A program made the translations under genes and the position numbers. Shown piece by piece: positions 36,337 through 44,892 of a DNA stretch of 64,000 nt. The stretch lies in contig NZ_VZPG01000006.1 in the NCBI RefSeq assembly GCF_008801715.1, positions 62,001 through 126,000 of the forward strand, in the 5' to 3' direction. Position 1 is the first letter of the stretch. Every line of letters starts with the position of its first letter. The stretch comes from Pseudochrobactrum saccharolyticum. Its GTDB lineage: Bacteria > Pseudomonadota > Alphaproteobacteria > Rhizobiales > Rhizobiaceae. The notes below the pieces were generated by a model that was not told the origin of the DNA, searched no databases, and was given only the letters and a program-made list of their open reading frames with translations.

Positions 36337-36342
36337 ATTATA
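36337..36342 (-). promoter_or_regulatory. -10 element of the 6S RNA promoter
   Basis: A perfect TATAAT on the minus strand. A GC-rich hairpin (AATGCCC ... GGGCATT, about 36350-36376) lies just upstream, where the -35 region and the zapA 3' end fall. No strong -35 is evident. Confidence 0.6.
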
Positions 36343-36429
36343 GGGATTCTAATGCCCCTGCACCAGAGGGCATTCTCACGGATACAGATTTTTTTATTCA
36401 ACTCATCACAATAAATCAGAACTGCCCGA

Positions 36430-36795
36430 TCAATTGCCGCGTGGTGCAATTTTTTTAGCCAGACCTTCAATCTGATGGGCAGCACGTGCCACTGCCTGTG
36501 TCAAAGCGCTGTCGCTTTTATCGGCACGGGACAAAGCATCATCACGGGAGCGACGCAGCGTTTCCGCTTCATTTTCCAGCCCCTGCAAGCGTTTTTGCAA
36601 TTCGGCCAGCTCGTCCATCACCATGATACCGGCCATAACGGTCAGGCGCAGATCGCCGATTTCACCGAAAGAGCCTTTGAGATGCATAACATATTGGTCA
36701 AAACGGTCAGCCAGACCGGAGAGATGCTCTTCCTGACCCTCGTCACAGGCCATACGATAGGCTTTGCCATCGATTGTCACTGTTACTGTAGCCAT
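36430..36795 (-). CDS. zapA: Cell division protein ZapA
   Basis: Binds and bundles FtsZ filaments at the Z ring. The N-terminal globular part (ATVTVTIDGKAYRMACDEGQEEHLSGLADRFDQYVMHLK) and the following GEIGDLRLTVMAGIMVMDELAEL are typical, with a C-terminal coiled coil (LQKRLQGLENEAETLRRSR...). The length of 121 residues is normal. It lies 86 bases after the DUF4164 gene. Confidence 0.93.
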   Translation of the reverse strand: MATVTVTIDGKAYRMACDEGQEEHLSGLADRFDQYVMHLKGSFGEIGDLRLTVMAGIMVMDELAELQKRLQGLENEAETLRRSRDDALSRADKSDSALTQAVARAAHQIEGLAKKIAPRGN

Positions 36796-36880
36796 GGGAC
36801 CTCCGTTCTGCCGTTTTTTATTATTTTGCCGTGCAAGCTATAGAACATAAATAGCTGCTAAATTTTGTCCGGCAAGAGCC

Positions 36881-37153
36881 TCAACGATCGAGAACCGTGC
36901 GGATTGTTTCCATAGCCGTTACCAGCCGCCGCGAGACTTCACGATTGGCTGTCTCCAGCCGCTCGGCACGAGCCTCAGACAAATCAAGTTCCTGTGCCAG
37001 TTTGGAGCGGTCAGCATTCATACGCTGTACTTCTTCTTCCGCTTCCACAAAGTCCCCCTCTTTTTCAAGCCGTAATTCAACAGCCTGCTCAAGAGTTGTC
37101 ATTGCTTTTTCCAGTTGTTCAATCGCCTGTCTGAGCGTAATTTCTGAAGCCAT
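36881..37153 (-). CDS. DUF4164 coiled-coil protein
   Basis: A 90-residue, highly charged, almost wholly helical protein (ITLRQAIEQLEKAMTTLEQAVELRLEKEGDFVEAEEEVQRMNADRSKLAQELD...). It matches the DUF4164 proteins found upstream of zapA in Rhizobiales. The start at 37153 follows AAGGG; an in-frame start 17 codons earlier is less likely. Position and coiled coil suggest a link to division, which is inference. Confidence 0.8.
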   Translation of the reverse strand: MASEITLRQAIEQLEKAMTTLEQAVELRLEKEGDFVEAEEEVQRMNADRSKLAQELDLSEARAERLETANREVSRRLVTAMETIRTVLDR

Positions 37154-37569
37154 ATTCTTTCCCTTTGCCGATAACGGCTTTTCAAAATAAGGCCGAATCG
37201 TCATGCCGGAAGCGGCAGATTTGCCATCACTTTAATAAGCACAATGCTGTGGAGCAACAAATGTCACACAAAGGCGTTAACTCATACACCATATTTACAA
37301 CGGGGTTTGACAAGCGCTGTTGTAACTTCAACCGTTTTAAGCGCGCACACTGTGTCGCATGCAGGCCTGAAATCCCCTGTTATACGTGCAGAATGCCAGC
37401 GCTTTGTTGACTCTCTTCATGCAAATGTTATGTGTCGCCAACCCTTGCAGCAGAGCTCTTTTTATCTTTTTACTGCAAGTTATGTCCTAATGCTCACAAA
37501 TCTGCCGATGTCTGAGGCTAACAGCTCTTTACACATTCTGCAGGCACCACAGGAAAGACAGCCGAAACC
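37154..37569. other. Divergent region upstream of tkt
   Basis: About 415 bases between divergent genes, with promoters for the DUF4164-zapA unit and for tkt. A TTGACA at 37306 could be a -35 box but I see no good -10. No gene supported. Confidence 0.45.
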
Positions 37570-39555
37570 ATGAGTAATTCCGATAAACAGAACCAGATGG
37601 CCAACGCAATCCGCTTCCTGTCTGTGGACGCAGTAGAAAAAGCCAATTCGGGCCATCCGGGCCTGCCGATGGGCGCAGCTGATATTGCGACCACGCTTTA
37701 CACCCGTTTCATGTCCCATGATCCGCAGAACACCACATGGCCTGACCGTGACCGTTTTGTCCTGTCCGCAGGCCATGGCTCAATGCTGCTATACTCCCTG
37801 ATGTATCTGACCGGCTATGAAGACATCACGCTCGACGAAATCAAAAATTTCCGTCAGCTCGGTCACCGCACTGCAGGCCATCCGGAATTCGGCCATGCTG
37901 CCGGTATTGAAACCACAACCGGCCCGCTCGGTCAGGGTATTGCCAACGGCGTTGGCATGGCACTGGCAGAACGTATTCTGAACGCAGAATTCGGTGATGC
38001 ACTTGTCAACCACCACACTTATGTTCTGGTTGGTGACGGCTGTCTGATGGAAGGTATCAGTCAGGAAGCGATTTCGCTGGCCGGTCACCTCAAGCTGAAC
38101 CGTCTGATCGTTCTCTGGGATGACAACAATATCTCCATCGACGGTCCGATCTCCCTGTCCGACTCCACCAATCAGTGCGCCCGCTTTGAAGCTTCCGGCT
38201 GGAACACGCTGAAAGTTGACGGTCACGATCAGGATGCAATTGCCAAGGCTATTGAATTCGCCAAAGCATCTGACAAACCAACCATGATCGCCTGCAAAAC
38301 CACCATCGGTTTTGGTTCGCCGCACAAGGCTGGCACCAGCAAGGTTCACGGTTCGCCGCTCGGCGCTGAAGAAATTGCAGCCACCCGCAAGGCACTCGGC
38401 TGGGAATATGAGCCATTTGTTGTCCCGCAGGATGTGCTTGATGCATGGCGTCTGGCCGGTCTGAACTCCGCGAAGAAGCGTATCGAATGGGAAAAGCGCT
38501 TTGCTGCCGCTGACGCATCGGTTCGTGCAGAATTTGAACGCCGTATGCGCGGCGATCTGCCAAGCGCCTTCGATCAGGCGATCATCGACTATAAGAAAAA
38601 GCTCTCGGAAGATAAGCCGAAGGTTGCCACCCGTAAATCTTCGGAAATGGCTCTGGAAGTTATCAACGGCGTTGTACCGGAAACCATCGGCGGCTCCGCT
38701 GACCTTACCGGCTCCAACAACACGCTGACCTCGCAGACCAAGCCGATTACACCGGATAATTACCATGGCCGTTTCGTCCATTACGGTATCCGTGAGCTCG
38801 GCATGTCCGCTGCAATGAACGGTATGGCGCTGCATGGCGGTGTTATCCCTTATTCCGGCACCTTCCTCTGCTTCTCCGACTATGCGCGTCCGGCCATGCG
38901 TCTGTCCTCACTGATGGGCATCCGCGTTGCTTATGTCATGACCCACGATTCCATCGGTCTTGGTGAAGACGGCCCGACACACCAGCCGGTTGAACATCTG
39001 GCTGCATTGCGCGCTATTCCGAACCATTTCGTATTCCGTCCGGCTGATGCGGTTGAAACTGCTGAATGCTGGCAGATTGCGCTGAACTCAACCAAAACAC
39101 CGTCGACACTGGCTTTGACCCGTCAGAACCTGCCGACTGTGCGCACCCAGCACGATGATGACAATCTCTGCGCCTATGGTGCCTATGAACTGGCAACCGC
39201 TTCGGATGATGCAAAAGTCACCATCTTCGCCACCGGTTCCGAAGTTGAAATCGCGCTCAATGCCCGCACACAGCTGGAAGCCAAAGGTATTCCGACCCGC
39301 GTAGTCTCCGTTCCTTGCTTTGAGCTGTTTGAAAACCAGACAGCAGCCTATCAGAAAGCACTGATCGGCAATGCGCCGGTACGTATTGCGGTTGAAGCAG
39401 CAATTTCCATGGGCTGGGAACGCTTCATCGGCGAAAACGGCACATTCATCGGTATGAAGGGCTTCGGCGCTTCCGGCCCGATCAATGATCTCTACAAGCA
39501 TTTCGGCATCACTGCAGAAGCTGTGGTTGCCGCAGCAGAAGCCAAGCTGGGTTAA
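37570..39555 (+). CDS. tkt: Transketolase
   Basis: A thiamine diphosphate enzyme that moves two-carbon units in the pentose phosphate pathway. It is 661 residues long, with the N-terminal [25 protein letters not shown], the ThDP motif [38 protein letters not shown], and the transketolase signature [21 protein letters not shown]. First of the carbon-metabolism series tkt-gap-pgk. A strong terminator separates it from gap. Confidence 0.98.
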   Translation: MSNSDKQNQMANAIRFLSVDAVEKANSGHPGLPMGAADIATTLYTRFMSHDPQNTTWPDRDRFVLSAGHGSMLLYSLMYLTGYEDITLDEIKNFRQLGHRTAGHPEFGHAAGIETTTGPLGQGIANGVGMALAERILNAEFGDALVNHHTYVLVGDGCLMEGISQEAISLAGHLKLNRLIVLWDDNNISIDGPISLSDSTNQCARFEASGWNTLKVDGHDQDAIAKAIEFAKASDKPTMIACKTTIGFGSPHKAGTSKVHGSPLGAEEIAATRKALGWEYEPFVVPQDVLDAWRLAGLNSAKKRIEWEKRFAAADASVRAEFERRMRGDLPSAFDQAIIDYKKKLSEDKPKVATRKSSEMALEVINGVVPETIGGSADLTGSNNTLTSQTKPITPDNYHGRFVHYGIRELGMSAAMNGMALHGGVIPYSGTFLCFSDYARPAMRLSSLMGIRVAYVMTHDSIGLGEDGPTHQPVEHLAALRAIPNHFVFRPADAVETAECWQIALNSTKTPSTLALTRQNLPTVRTQHDDDNLCAYGAYELATASDDAKVTIFATGSEVEIALNARTQLEAKGIPTRVVSVPCFELFENQTAAYQKALIGNAPVRIAVEAAISMGWERFIGENGTFIGMKGFGASGPINDLYKHFGITAEAVVAAAEAKLG

Positions 39556-39561
39556 TTTATC

Positions 39562-39594
39562 AGGAGTAATCAGGTGACCTGATTACTCCTTTTT
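39562..39594 (+). terminator. Terminator between tkt and gap
   Basis: A perfect 13-bp stem (AGGAGTAATCAGG / CCTGATTACTCCT) with a TGA loop and a TTTTT tail, seven bases after the tkt stop. Confidence 0.92.
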
Positions 39595-39651
39595 CTCTCT
39601 CAGCCTGCAAAAGCAGACTGAAAAACATCGAACAGTTTCGGGAGTCATAAT

Positions 39652-40659
39652 ATGGCAGTTCGCGTCGCTATTAACGGTTTTGGTCGTATCGGCCGTAACG
39701 TCCTGCGCGCCATCATCGAATCGGGTCGTACCGATATCGAAGTTGTAGCAATCAACGATCTGGGTCCGGTTGAAACCAATGCGCATCTGCTGCGCTATGA
39801 CAGCGTTCACGGCCGTTTTCCGGCAGAAGTGACTGTCAAAGGCGACACCATTAATGTTGGCCGCGGCGCGATGAAAGTTCACGCTGTGCGCAATCCTGCT
39901 GAACTGCCATGGGCGGCTGAAGGCGTGGACATTGCTCTGGAATGCACCGGTATTTTCGCAACCCGCGATAAAGCCGCTGCTCATCTGGAAGCCGGTGCCA
40001 AGCGCGTTATCGTTTCCGCACCTGCGGACAATGCTGACCTGACAGTTGTTTACGGTGTCAACCATGACAAGCTGAGCAAAGATCATCTGGTCATTTCCAA
40101 CGCTTCCTGCACCACCAACTGCCTTGCACCGGTGGCTCAGGTTCTCAATGACGCAATCGGCATTGAAAAAGGCTTCATGACCACGATCCACTCCTATACC
40201 GGTGACCAGCCGACGCTGGATACCATGCATAAGGATCTGTATCGTGCCCGCGCTGCTGCCCTGTCGATGATCCCGACTTCAACCGGTGCGGCTAAAGCTG
40301 TTGGTCTGGTTCTGCCGGAACTCAAAGGCAAGCTCGACGGCGTTGCAATCCGCGTACCAACCCCGAATGTTTCCGTTGTTGACCTGACATTTGAAGCAAA
40401 GCGCTCCACAACTGTTGAAGAAATCAACAATGCAATCCGTGAAGCTGCTAATGGCCGCCTCAAAGGCATTCTCGGCTTTACTGATGAGCCGCTGGTTTCC
40501 ATCGACTTCAACCACAACCCGCATTCATCCGTATTCCATATGGATCAGACCAAAGTGATGGACGGCACCATGGTGCGTATCCTGACCTGGTACGACAATG
40601 AATGGGGCTTCTCAAACCGCATGAGCGATACTGCGGTTGCGCTTGGCAAGCTGATCTAA
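39652..40659 (+). CDS. gap: Glyceraldehyde-3-phosphate dehydrogenase, type I
   Basis: Oxidises glyceraldehyde-3-phosphate to 1,3-bisphosphoglycerate with NAD. The Rossmann motif [14 protein letters not shown] is at the N-terminus and the active-site [12 protein letters not shown] places the nucleophilic cysteine at residue 153. It has 335 residues. It contains the phosphate-binding [15 protein letters not shown]. Between two terminators, so probably expressed from its own promoter as well as by read-through. Confidence 0.98.
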   Translation: MAVRVAINGFGRIGRNVLRAIIESGRTDIEVVAINDLGPVETNAHLLRYDSVHGRFPAEVTVKGDTINVGRGAMKVHAVRNPAELPWAAEGVDIALECTGIFATRDKAAAHLEAGAKRVIVSAPADNADLTVVYGVNHDKLSKDHLVISNASCTTNCLAPVAQVLNDAIGIEKGFMTTIHSYTGDQPTLDTMHKDLYRARAAALSMIPTSTGAAKAVGLVLPELKGKLDGVAIRVPTPNVSVVDLTFEAKRSTTVEEINNAIREAANGRLKGILGFTDEPLVSIDFNHNPHSSVFHMDQTKVMDGTMVRILTWYDNEWGFSNRMSDTAVALGKLI

Positions 40660-40684
40660 GCATCTGCTCGGACCAAATATGCCG

Positions 40685-40719
40685 AAGCCGCGTGACCTCA
40701 CTGGACGCGCGGCTTTTTT
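40685..40719 (+). terminator. Terminator between gap and pgk
   Basis: AAGCCGCG pairs with CGCGGCTT around a 14-base loop, followed by a T run. pgk starts 26 bases later. Confidence 0.8.
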
Positions 40720-40744
40720 ATTCCGCAAAAACCGGAGACCTCTT

Positions 40745-41938
40745 ATGAATTTCCGCACTCTTAAAGACGCAGATGTTGCTTCAAAACGCGTGCTTGTCCG
40801 CGTTGACCTGAACGTACCTATGCAGGACGGCAAAGTCTCGGATACCACCCGTATTGACCGTATCATTCCGACCATCAATGCTTTGCGTGAACATGGCGCC
40901 AAAGTCATTCTGCTTGCGCATTTCGGTCGCCCGAAAGGCGAAGTGAAGGCTGAATTCTCGCTGGAACAGATCGTGCCTGCTTTGGCACATGCCGTTAAGC
41001 ATCATGTTGCTTTCGCCAAAGACTGTATCGGCGATGCAGCTGCTGCAGCCGTTAACGCCATGAAGGACGGCGATGTTCTGCTGCTTGAAAACACCCGTTT
41101 TCACAAAGGCGAAGAAAAGAATGATGCCGATTTCGTCAAAGCGCTCGCTGCCAATGGCGATATCTATGTCAATGATGCTTTCTCGGCTGCGCACCGCGCT
41201 CATGCCTCGACCGAAGGTCTGGCACATGTTCTGCCTGCTTTTGCCGGTCTGACCATGGAAGCCGAGCTGACTGCATTGGAAAAAGGTCTCGGCCAGCCAG
41301 CCCGTCCGGTGATCGCGATTGTCGGCGGTGCCAAAGTTTCCACCAAGATCGACCTGCTTTCCAACCTTGTTGAAAAGGTTGATGCTCTGGTGATCGGCGG
41401 TGGTATGGCCAATACTTTCCTTGCAGCACAAGGCCACAATGTCGGTAAATCGCTCTGTGAACATGATCTGGCCGATACAGCCCGTGCGATCATGGCAAAA
41501 GCGGATAGCGCCAATTGCGCGATTATTCTGCCGGTTGATGCTGTGGTTGCATGGCACTTTGCAGCGGATGCCCCGCACCAGAATTATGGTGTGGATGCCA
41601 TCCCGCATGACGGCATGATGCTGGATGTGGGCCCGCTCTCGGTTGACCGCATCAATGCGGCAATCAGCGATGCTTCCACACTGGTCTGGAACGGCCCGCT
41701 CGGTGCTTTTGAACTGCATCCTTTTGATGCGGCAACCGTATCCGCTGCCAAACATGCGGCTGAACGCACGAAACAGGGCAAGCTGGTTTCTGTTGCCGGC
41801 GGCGGTGATACTGTTGCAGCGCTGAACCACGCCAAAGTCAGCGATGATTTCTCCTATGTCTCTACCGCAGGCGGCGCTTTCCTTGAATGGATGGAAGGCA
41901 AACCGCTTCCGGGTGTAGACGTGCTGAAAAAGCACTAA
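40745..41938 (+). CDS. pgk: Phosphoglycerate kinase
   Basis: Makes ATP from 1,3-bisphosphoglycerate. The substrate-binding N-terminus is [34 protein letters not shown]; further hallmarks are [25 protein letters not shown] and the nucleotide loop [13 protein letters not shown]. It has 397 residues. The ATG follows GGAG by seven bases; an upstream in-frame ATG at 40679 lies in the terminator and is rejected. Confidence 0.97.
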   Translation: MNFRTLKDADVASKRVLVRVDLNVPMQDGKVSDTTRIDRIIPTINALREHGAKVILLAHFGRPKGEVKAEFSLEQIVPALAHAVKHHVAFAKDCIGDAAAAAVNAMKDGDVLLLENTRFHKGEEKNDADFVKALAANGDIYVNDAFSAAHRAHASTEGLAHVLPAFAGLTMEAELTALEKGLGQPARPVIAIVGGAKVSTKIDLLSNLVEKVDALVIGGGMANTFLAAQGHNVGKSLCEHDLADTARAIMAKADSANCAIILPVDAVVAWHFAADAPHQNYGVDAIPHDGMMLDVGPLSVDRINAAISDASTLVWNGPLGAFELHPFDAATVSAAKHAAERTKQGKLVSVAGGGDTVAALNHAKVSDDFSYVSTAGGAFLEWMEGKPLPGVDVLKKH

Positions 41939-41944
41939 AATCAA

Positions 41945-41974
41945 AAAAGCCCGCTGATTTCAGCGGGCTTTTTT
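41945..41974. terminator. Bidirectional terminator between pgk and the sugar dehydrogenase gene
   Basis: AAAGCCCGCTGA-TT-TCAGCGGGCTTT with A and T runs on both sides. Confidence 0.9.
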
Positions 41975-41984
41975 TAATGTTCAC

Positions 41985-43187
41985 TCATTTCGGTGTGAGG
42001 CGTAGTAACCGCCCCGGAATATCATCTTCGATCACATAGACGGAACCGTCATTGGCAATCGCCACATCGCGGATACGGTTTTCCATATCATAGCGCTCCG
42101 CTTCATCAGCACTGCCATCCTCTTTAAACTCAACCCGTATCAAAGCCATGGAAGCAAGGCCGCCGATCAGAGCAGAGCCTTTCCAGTTTTTGAACAATGC
42201 GCCTTCATAAAAAGCGAGCCCTGCAGGGGCAATCACCGGTGTCCAATAGACAACCGGCGGTTCAAATTCCGGTCTTGTCTCATGATGCGGGATCGGCTCA
42301 CCGCTATATTGCGTGCCATTCGACACCACCGGCCAGCCGTAATTCAAGCCCTGTTTAATCAGGTTCAGCTCATCCCCGCCTTTGGGGCCCATTTCATGCA
42401 GCCATAATTTGCCATCAGGCGCAAAAGCCAGTCCGTAAGGATTGCGATGGCCGGTTGTCCATGTCAGCGCCCGTGCATTATCCTCATCCTGCCCTGCCAG
42501 ATCGGCACGCGGATTATCCTGCGGCACAGAACCGTCGCGGTTAAAACGCAGCACTTTACCCAGAGCCAGTTTCGGATCTTGCGCAGTTTTCGGGTTCATC
42601 CGGTCACCGGAGCTTAAATACAGATATTTTCCGTCCGGTGAGAAAGCGATAATGCCGCCCGGTTGCCCCCATTTGCTTTTCGGCAGCTGTCGCCACATCA
42701 CAGTCAGGTCATCGAGCGAAGCTTTGCCATCCTTTTCGCTCAATTTTGCCCGTGCCAAAGTAAGCGAGCTAAGAACGTCTTTGCCGCTGCGCTCCGGCTC
42801 CGCATAGGTAAAATAGACCAGTCGGTCAGAGGTAAAATCCGGTGAAACAGCAATATCCAGCAGACCATTCTGCCCTTCAAAAGACACGGCAGGCACATTG
42901 CTGACTTCGGTCTTTTTACCGGCCCTATCTGTCAGAAAAATATGTCCGGCTTTTTCCGTTACCAGCAGACGCTGATCCGGTAAAAAAGCAATCGCCCACG
43001 GCGTATTAAATTCGGCAATTTCCTGCACTTTAAACGGATTTTCAGCAACCGCTGCGCGGCCACCGGCATTAACAGATTGGGATGCAAAAACCGGTAAGCT
43101 GAACAGGCTGGCTGCTATTGCAGAGACCAGAAAATAACGAATGCCTGCATGTTTCAGACCTGTAATCTTGACGCGTCCGTTCAGCAC
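41985..43187 (-). CDS. PQQ-dependent sugar dehydrogenase-like (soluble aldose dehydrogenase family) protein
   Basis: An exported six-bladed beta-propeller of 400 residues. The signal region is YFLVSAIAASLFSLPVFASQ, after a 17-residue basic lead. Family blocks include WAIAFLPDQRLLVTEKAG, QNGLLDIAVSPDF, GGIIAFSPDGKYLYLSSGDR, TTGHRNPYGLAFAPDGKLWLHEMGPKGGDELN and NYGWPVVSNGTQY. The start is GTG with GGGGGAG upstream. Such proteins oxidise aldose sugars with PQQ, though many are not shown to bind PQQ. No pqq genes are visible. Confidence 0.85.
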   Translation of the reverse strand: MLNGRVKITGLKHAGIRYFLVSAIAASLFSLPVFASQSVNAGGRAAVAENPFKVQEIAEFNTPWAIAFLPDQRLLVTEKAGHIFLTDRAGKKTEVSNVPAVSFEGQNGLLDIAVSPDFTSDRLVYFTYAEPERSGKDVLSSLTLARAKLSEKDGKASLDDLTVMWRQLPKSKWGQPGGIIAFSPDGKYLYLSSGDRMNPKTAQDPKLALGKVLRFNRDGSVPQDNPRADLAGQDEDNARALTWTTGHRNPYGLAFAPDGKLWLHEMGPKGGDELNLIKQGLNYGWPVVSNGTQYSGEPIPHHETRPEFEPPVVYWTPVIAPAGLAFYEGALFKNWKGSALIGGLASMALIRVEFKEDGSADEAERYDMENRIRDVAIANDGSVYVIEDDIPGRLLRLTPK

Positions 43188-43433
43188 GCTCTCCCCCTTG
43201 ACCGGTTGATTATGACTGGCTGCATCAAACGCAATCCGGCGGCTGTTGACAAGTCTGTTGTGCAGATAAACTTATCCGGTAATTTTAACCAGTTTTAAGA
43301 AAACTTGTCCGAACTTAATCGGTTAAAATTAATTCAATCGGTTCAAGTGCTTGGCACAGTATTTGTTTTATCCGGCACATCTGCTATCGGCTGGGTACCA
43401 ATTTCCAACGCCCTTCTTAACACGGAGTTTTTT

Positions 43434-44459
43434 ATGAGCGAACGTCTCGAAGATATTGCAGTTGCCATGGTAGCAAAAGGCAAAGGCATTCTTGCCGCCG
43501 ATGAAAGCTCCGGTACAATTAAGAAGCGCTTTGACAGCATCAATCTGACTTCGACAGAAGATGCGCGCCGCGATTACCGCGAAATGCTGTTCCGCGCAGA
43601 TGATGCGATGAAGAACTACATCTCCGGCGTTATTCTCTATGATGAAACCCTGCGTCAGAGCGCCCGTGACGGCACTCGTCTTGCAGACCTCATCAAAGCA
43701 ACCGGCTCTATCCCAGGTATCAAGGTTGATGCCGGTGCCAAGTCTCTGGCCGGTTTTGCTGACGAAACCATCACCGAAGGTCTTGATGGCCTGCGTGAAC
43801 GCCTGAACGAATATTACGAACTCGGCGCACGTTTTGCCAAATGGCGCGGCGTTATTGCAATCTCCGATACTCTGCCAACATGGGGCGCAGTGCGTCAGAA
43901 TGCACAGGCACTGGCTCGCTATGCAGCTCTGTGTCAGGAAGCCGGTATCGTGCCGATCGTTGAGCCGGAAATCCTGATGGACGGCGTACCGGGCGACCAT
44001 TCGATTGAGCGTTGCTATGAAGTGACCGATCTGGTTCTGAAAACCGTTTTCAACGAACTCTATGATGCCCGCGTTAAGCTTGAAGGTATGATCCTCAAGC
44101 CAAACATGGTTATCGACGGTAAAAACGCCCGTAAGGCTTCTGTTGAACAGGTTGCTGAACTGACAGTTCGCGTGCTGAAAGCCAATGTTCCTTCCGCAGT
44201 TCCTGGTATTGCATTCCTCTCCGGCGGTCAGTCGGATGTTGAAGCAACTGCACATCTCTCCGCAATGAATGCCGGTTATGATATGCCTTGGAACCTGACC
44301 TTCTCCTATGGCCGCGCTCTGCAGGCTGCTGCCATCAAGGCATGGGGCGGTAAAGACGAAAACGTTCCTGCAGCACAGGCTGCCTTCACTCACCGCGCCC
44401 GCATGAACGGCCTTGCCGCGACCGGCGCATGGACTGAAGCACAGGAAAAGAATGCTTAA
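43434..44459 (+). CDS. fbaB: Class I fructose-bisphosphate aldolase
   Basis: Cleaves or forms fructose-1,6-bisphosphate through a Schiff base. Family blocks are VAKGKGILAADESSGTIKKRF, KVDAGAKSLAGF, KWRGVIAI, IVEPEILMDG and GMILKPNMVIDG, where the lysine forms the Schiff base, then FLSGGQSDVEATAHL. It has 341 residues. The ATG at 43434 follows GGAG; the frame is open 43 codons further upstream, but that part has no family similarity. Class I in a bacterium is less common than class II, but is found in Brucellaceae. Confidence 0.95.
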   Translation: MSERLEDIAVAMVAKGKGILAADESSGTIKKRFDSINLTSTEDARRDYREMLFRADDAMKNYISGVILYDETLRQSARDGTRLADLIKATGSIPGIKVDAGAKSLAGFADETITEGLDGLRERLNEYYELGARFAKWRGVIAISDTLPTWGAVRQNAQALARYAALCQEAGIVPIVEPEILMDGVPGDHSIERCYEVTDLVLKTVFNELYDARVKLEGMILKPNMVIDGKNARKASVEQVAELTVRVLKANVPSAVPGIAFLSGGQSDVEATAHLSAMNAGYDMPWNLTFSYGRALQAAAIKAWGGKDENVPAAQAAFTHRARMNGLAATGAWTEAQEKNA

Positions 44460-44479
44460 TCCGCATTTCTTTTGAATTG

Positions 44480-44509
44480 AAAAAGCCCGCGTTTAACGCG
44501 GGCTTTTTT
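44480..44509. terminator. Terminator between fbaB and the small membrane protein gene
   Basis: AAAAAGCCCGCGTTTAACGCGGGCTTTTTT, 20 bases after the fbaB stop. Confidence 0.9.
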
Positions 44510-44521
44510 ATATCTGACCTT

Positions 44522-44689
44522 TTAATAACCGGTATGAGCCTGCAGCAAAACTGTAATCATCATCACCGCAATGGCCGCAACGGCGATTTTCCAGAAGTCA
44601 CTGCGCCGCTTCAGCCCCGGCAATCCCAATGGCTTCAGCAGATGCAATCCCATCAGGATCAGCAATAAAACCGGTGCAATCTTTGCCAT
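44522..44689 (-). CDS. Small two-helix membrane protein of unknown function
   Basis: A 55-residue protein with two hydrophobic helices (IAPVLLLILMGLHLL and WKIAVAAIAVMMITVLLQA) joined by a basic loop (GLPGLKRRSDF). GAGGA lies six bases before the ATG at 44689, which is stronger evidence than the long in-frame extension upstream. It is transcribed divergently from prpE. I do not recognise a family. Confidence 0.6.
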   Translation of the reverse strand: MAKIAPVLLLILMGLHLLKPLGLPGLKRRSDFWKIAVAAIAVMMITVLLQAHTGY

Positions 44690-44892
44690 TGCGCATCCTC
44701 TGAATATTATTGCGGCCTGACTTGTATCTTGCCCCCTCTTTAGTCGAATGGACGTCACTTTAACAGTGTGGATTAATATCGGCTGAGGAGAATGGCGTAG
44801 TTTATATTTTTCAAAACCGCACAAAGATCCGGTGAAAGTTATTCTGCGCCTGAGAGGTGCAAGCACAGCTTGCATTGCAATGGGAGGAATAC

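Noticed and set aside
37789-38835. A 348-codon open frame antisense to tkt
   Set aside because: It lies wholly inside a certain transketolase gene, has odd composition rich in Cys, Arg and Gly, and resembles no family. Codon bias of the sense gene explains it.
40781-41944. A 387-codon open frame antisense to pgk
   Set aside because: Fully overlaps pgk on the other strand and shows no domain; a shadow of codon bias.
43368-44393. A 341-codon open frame antisense to fbaB
   Set aside because: Same reason: inside a well-supported aldolase gene with no family similarity.
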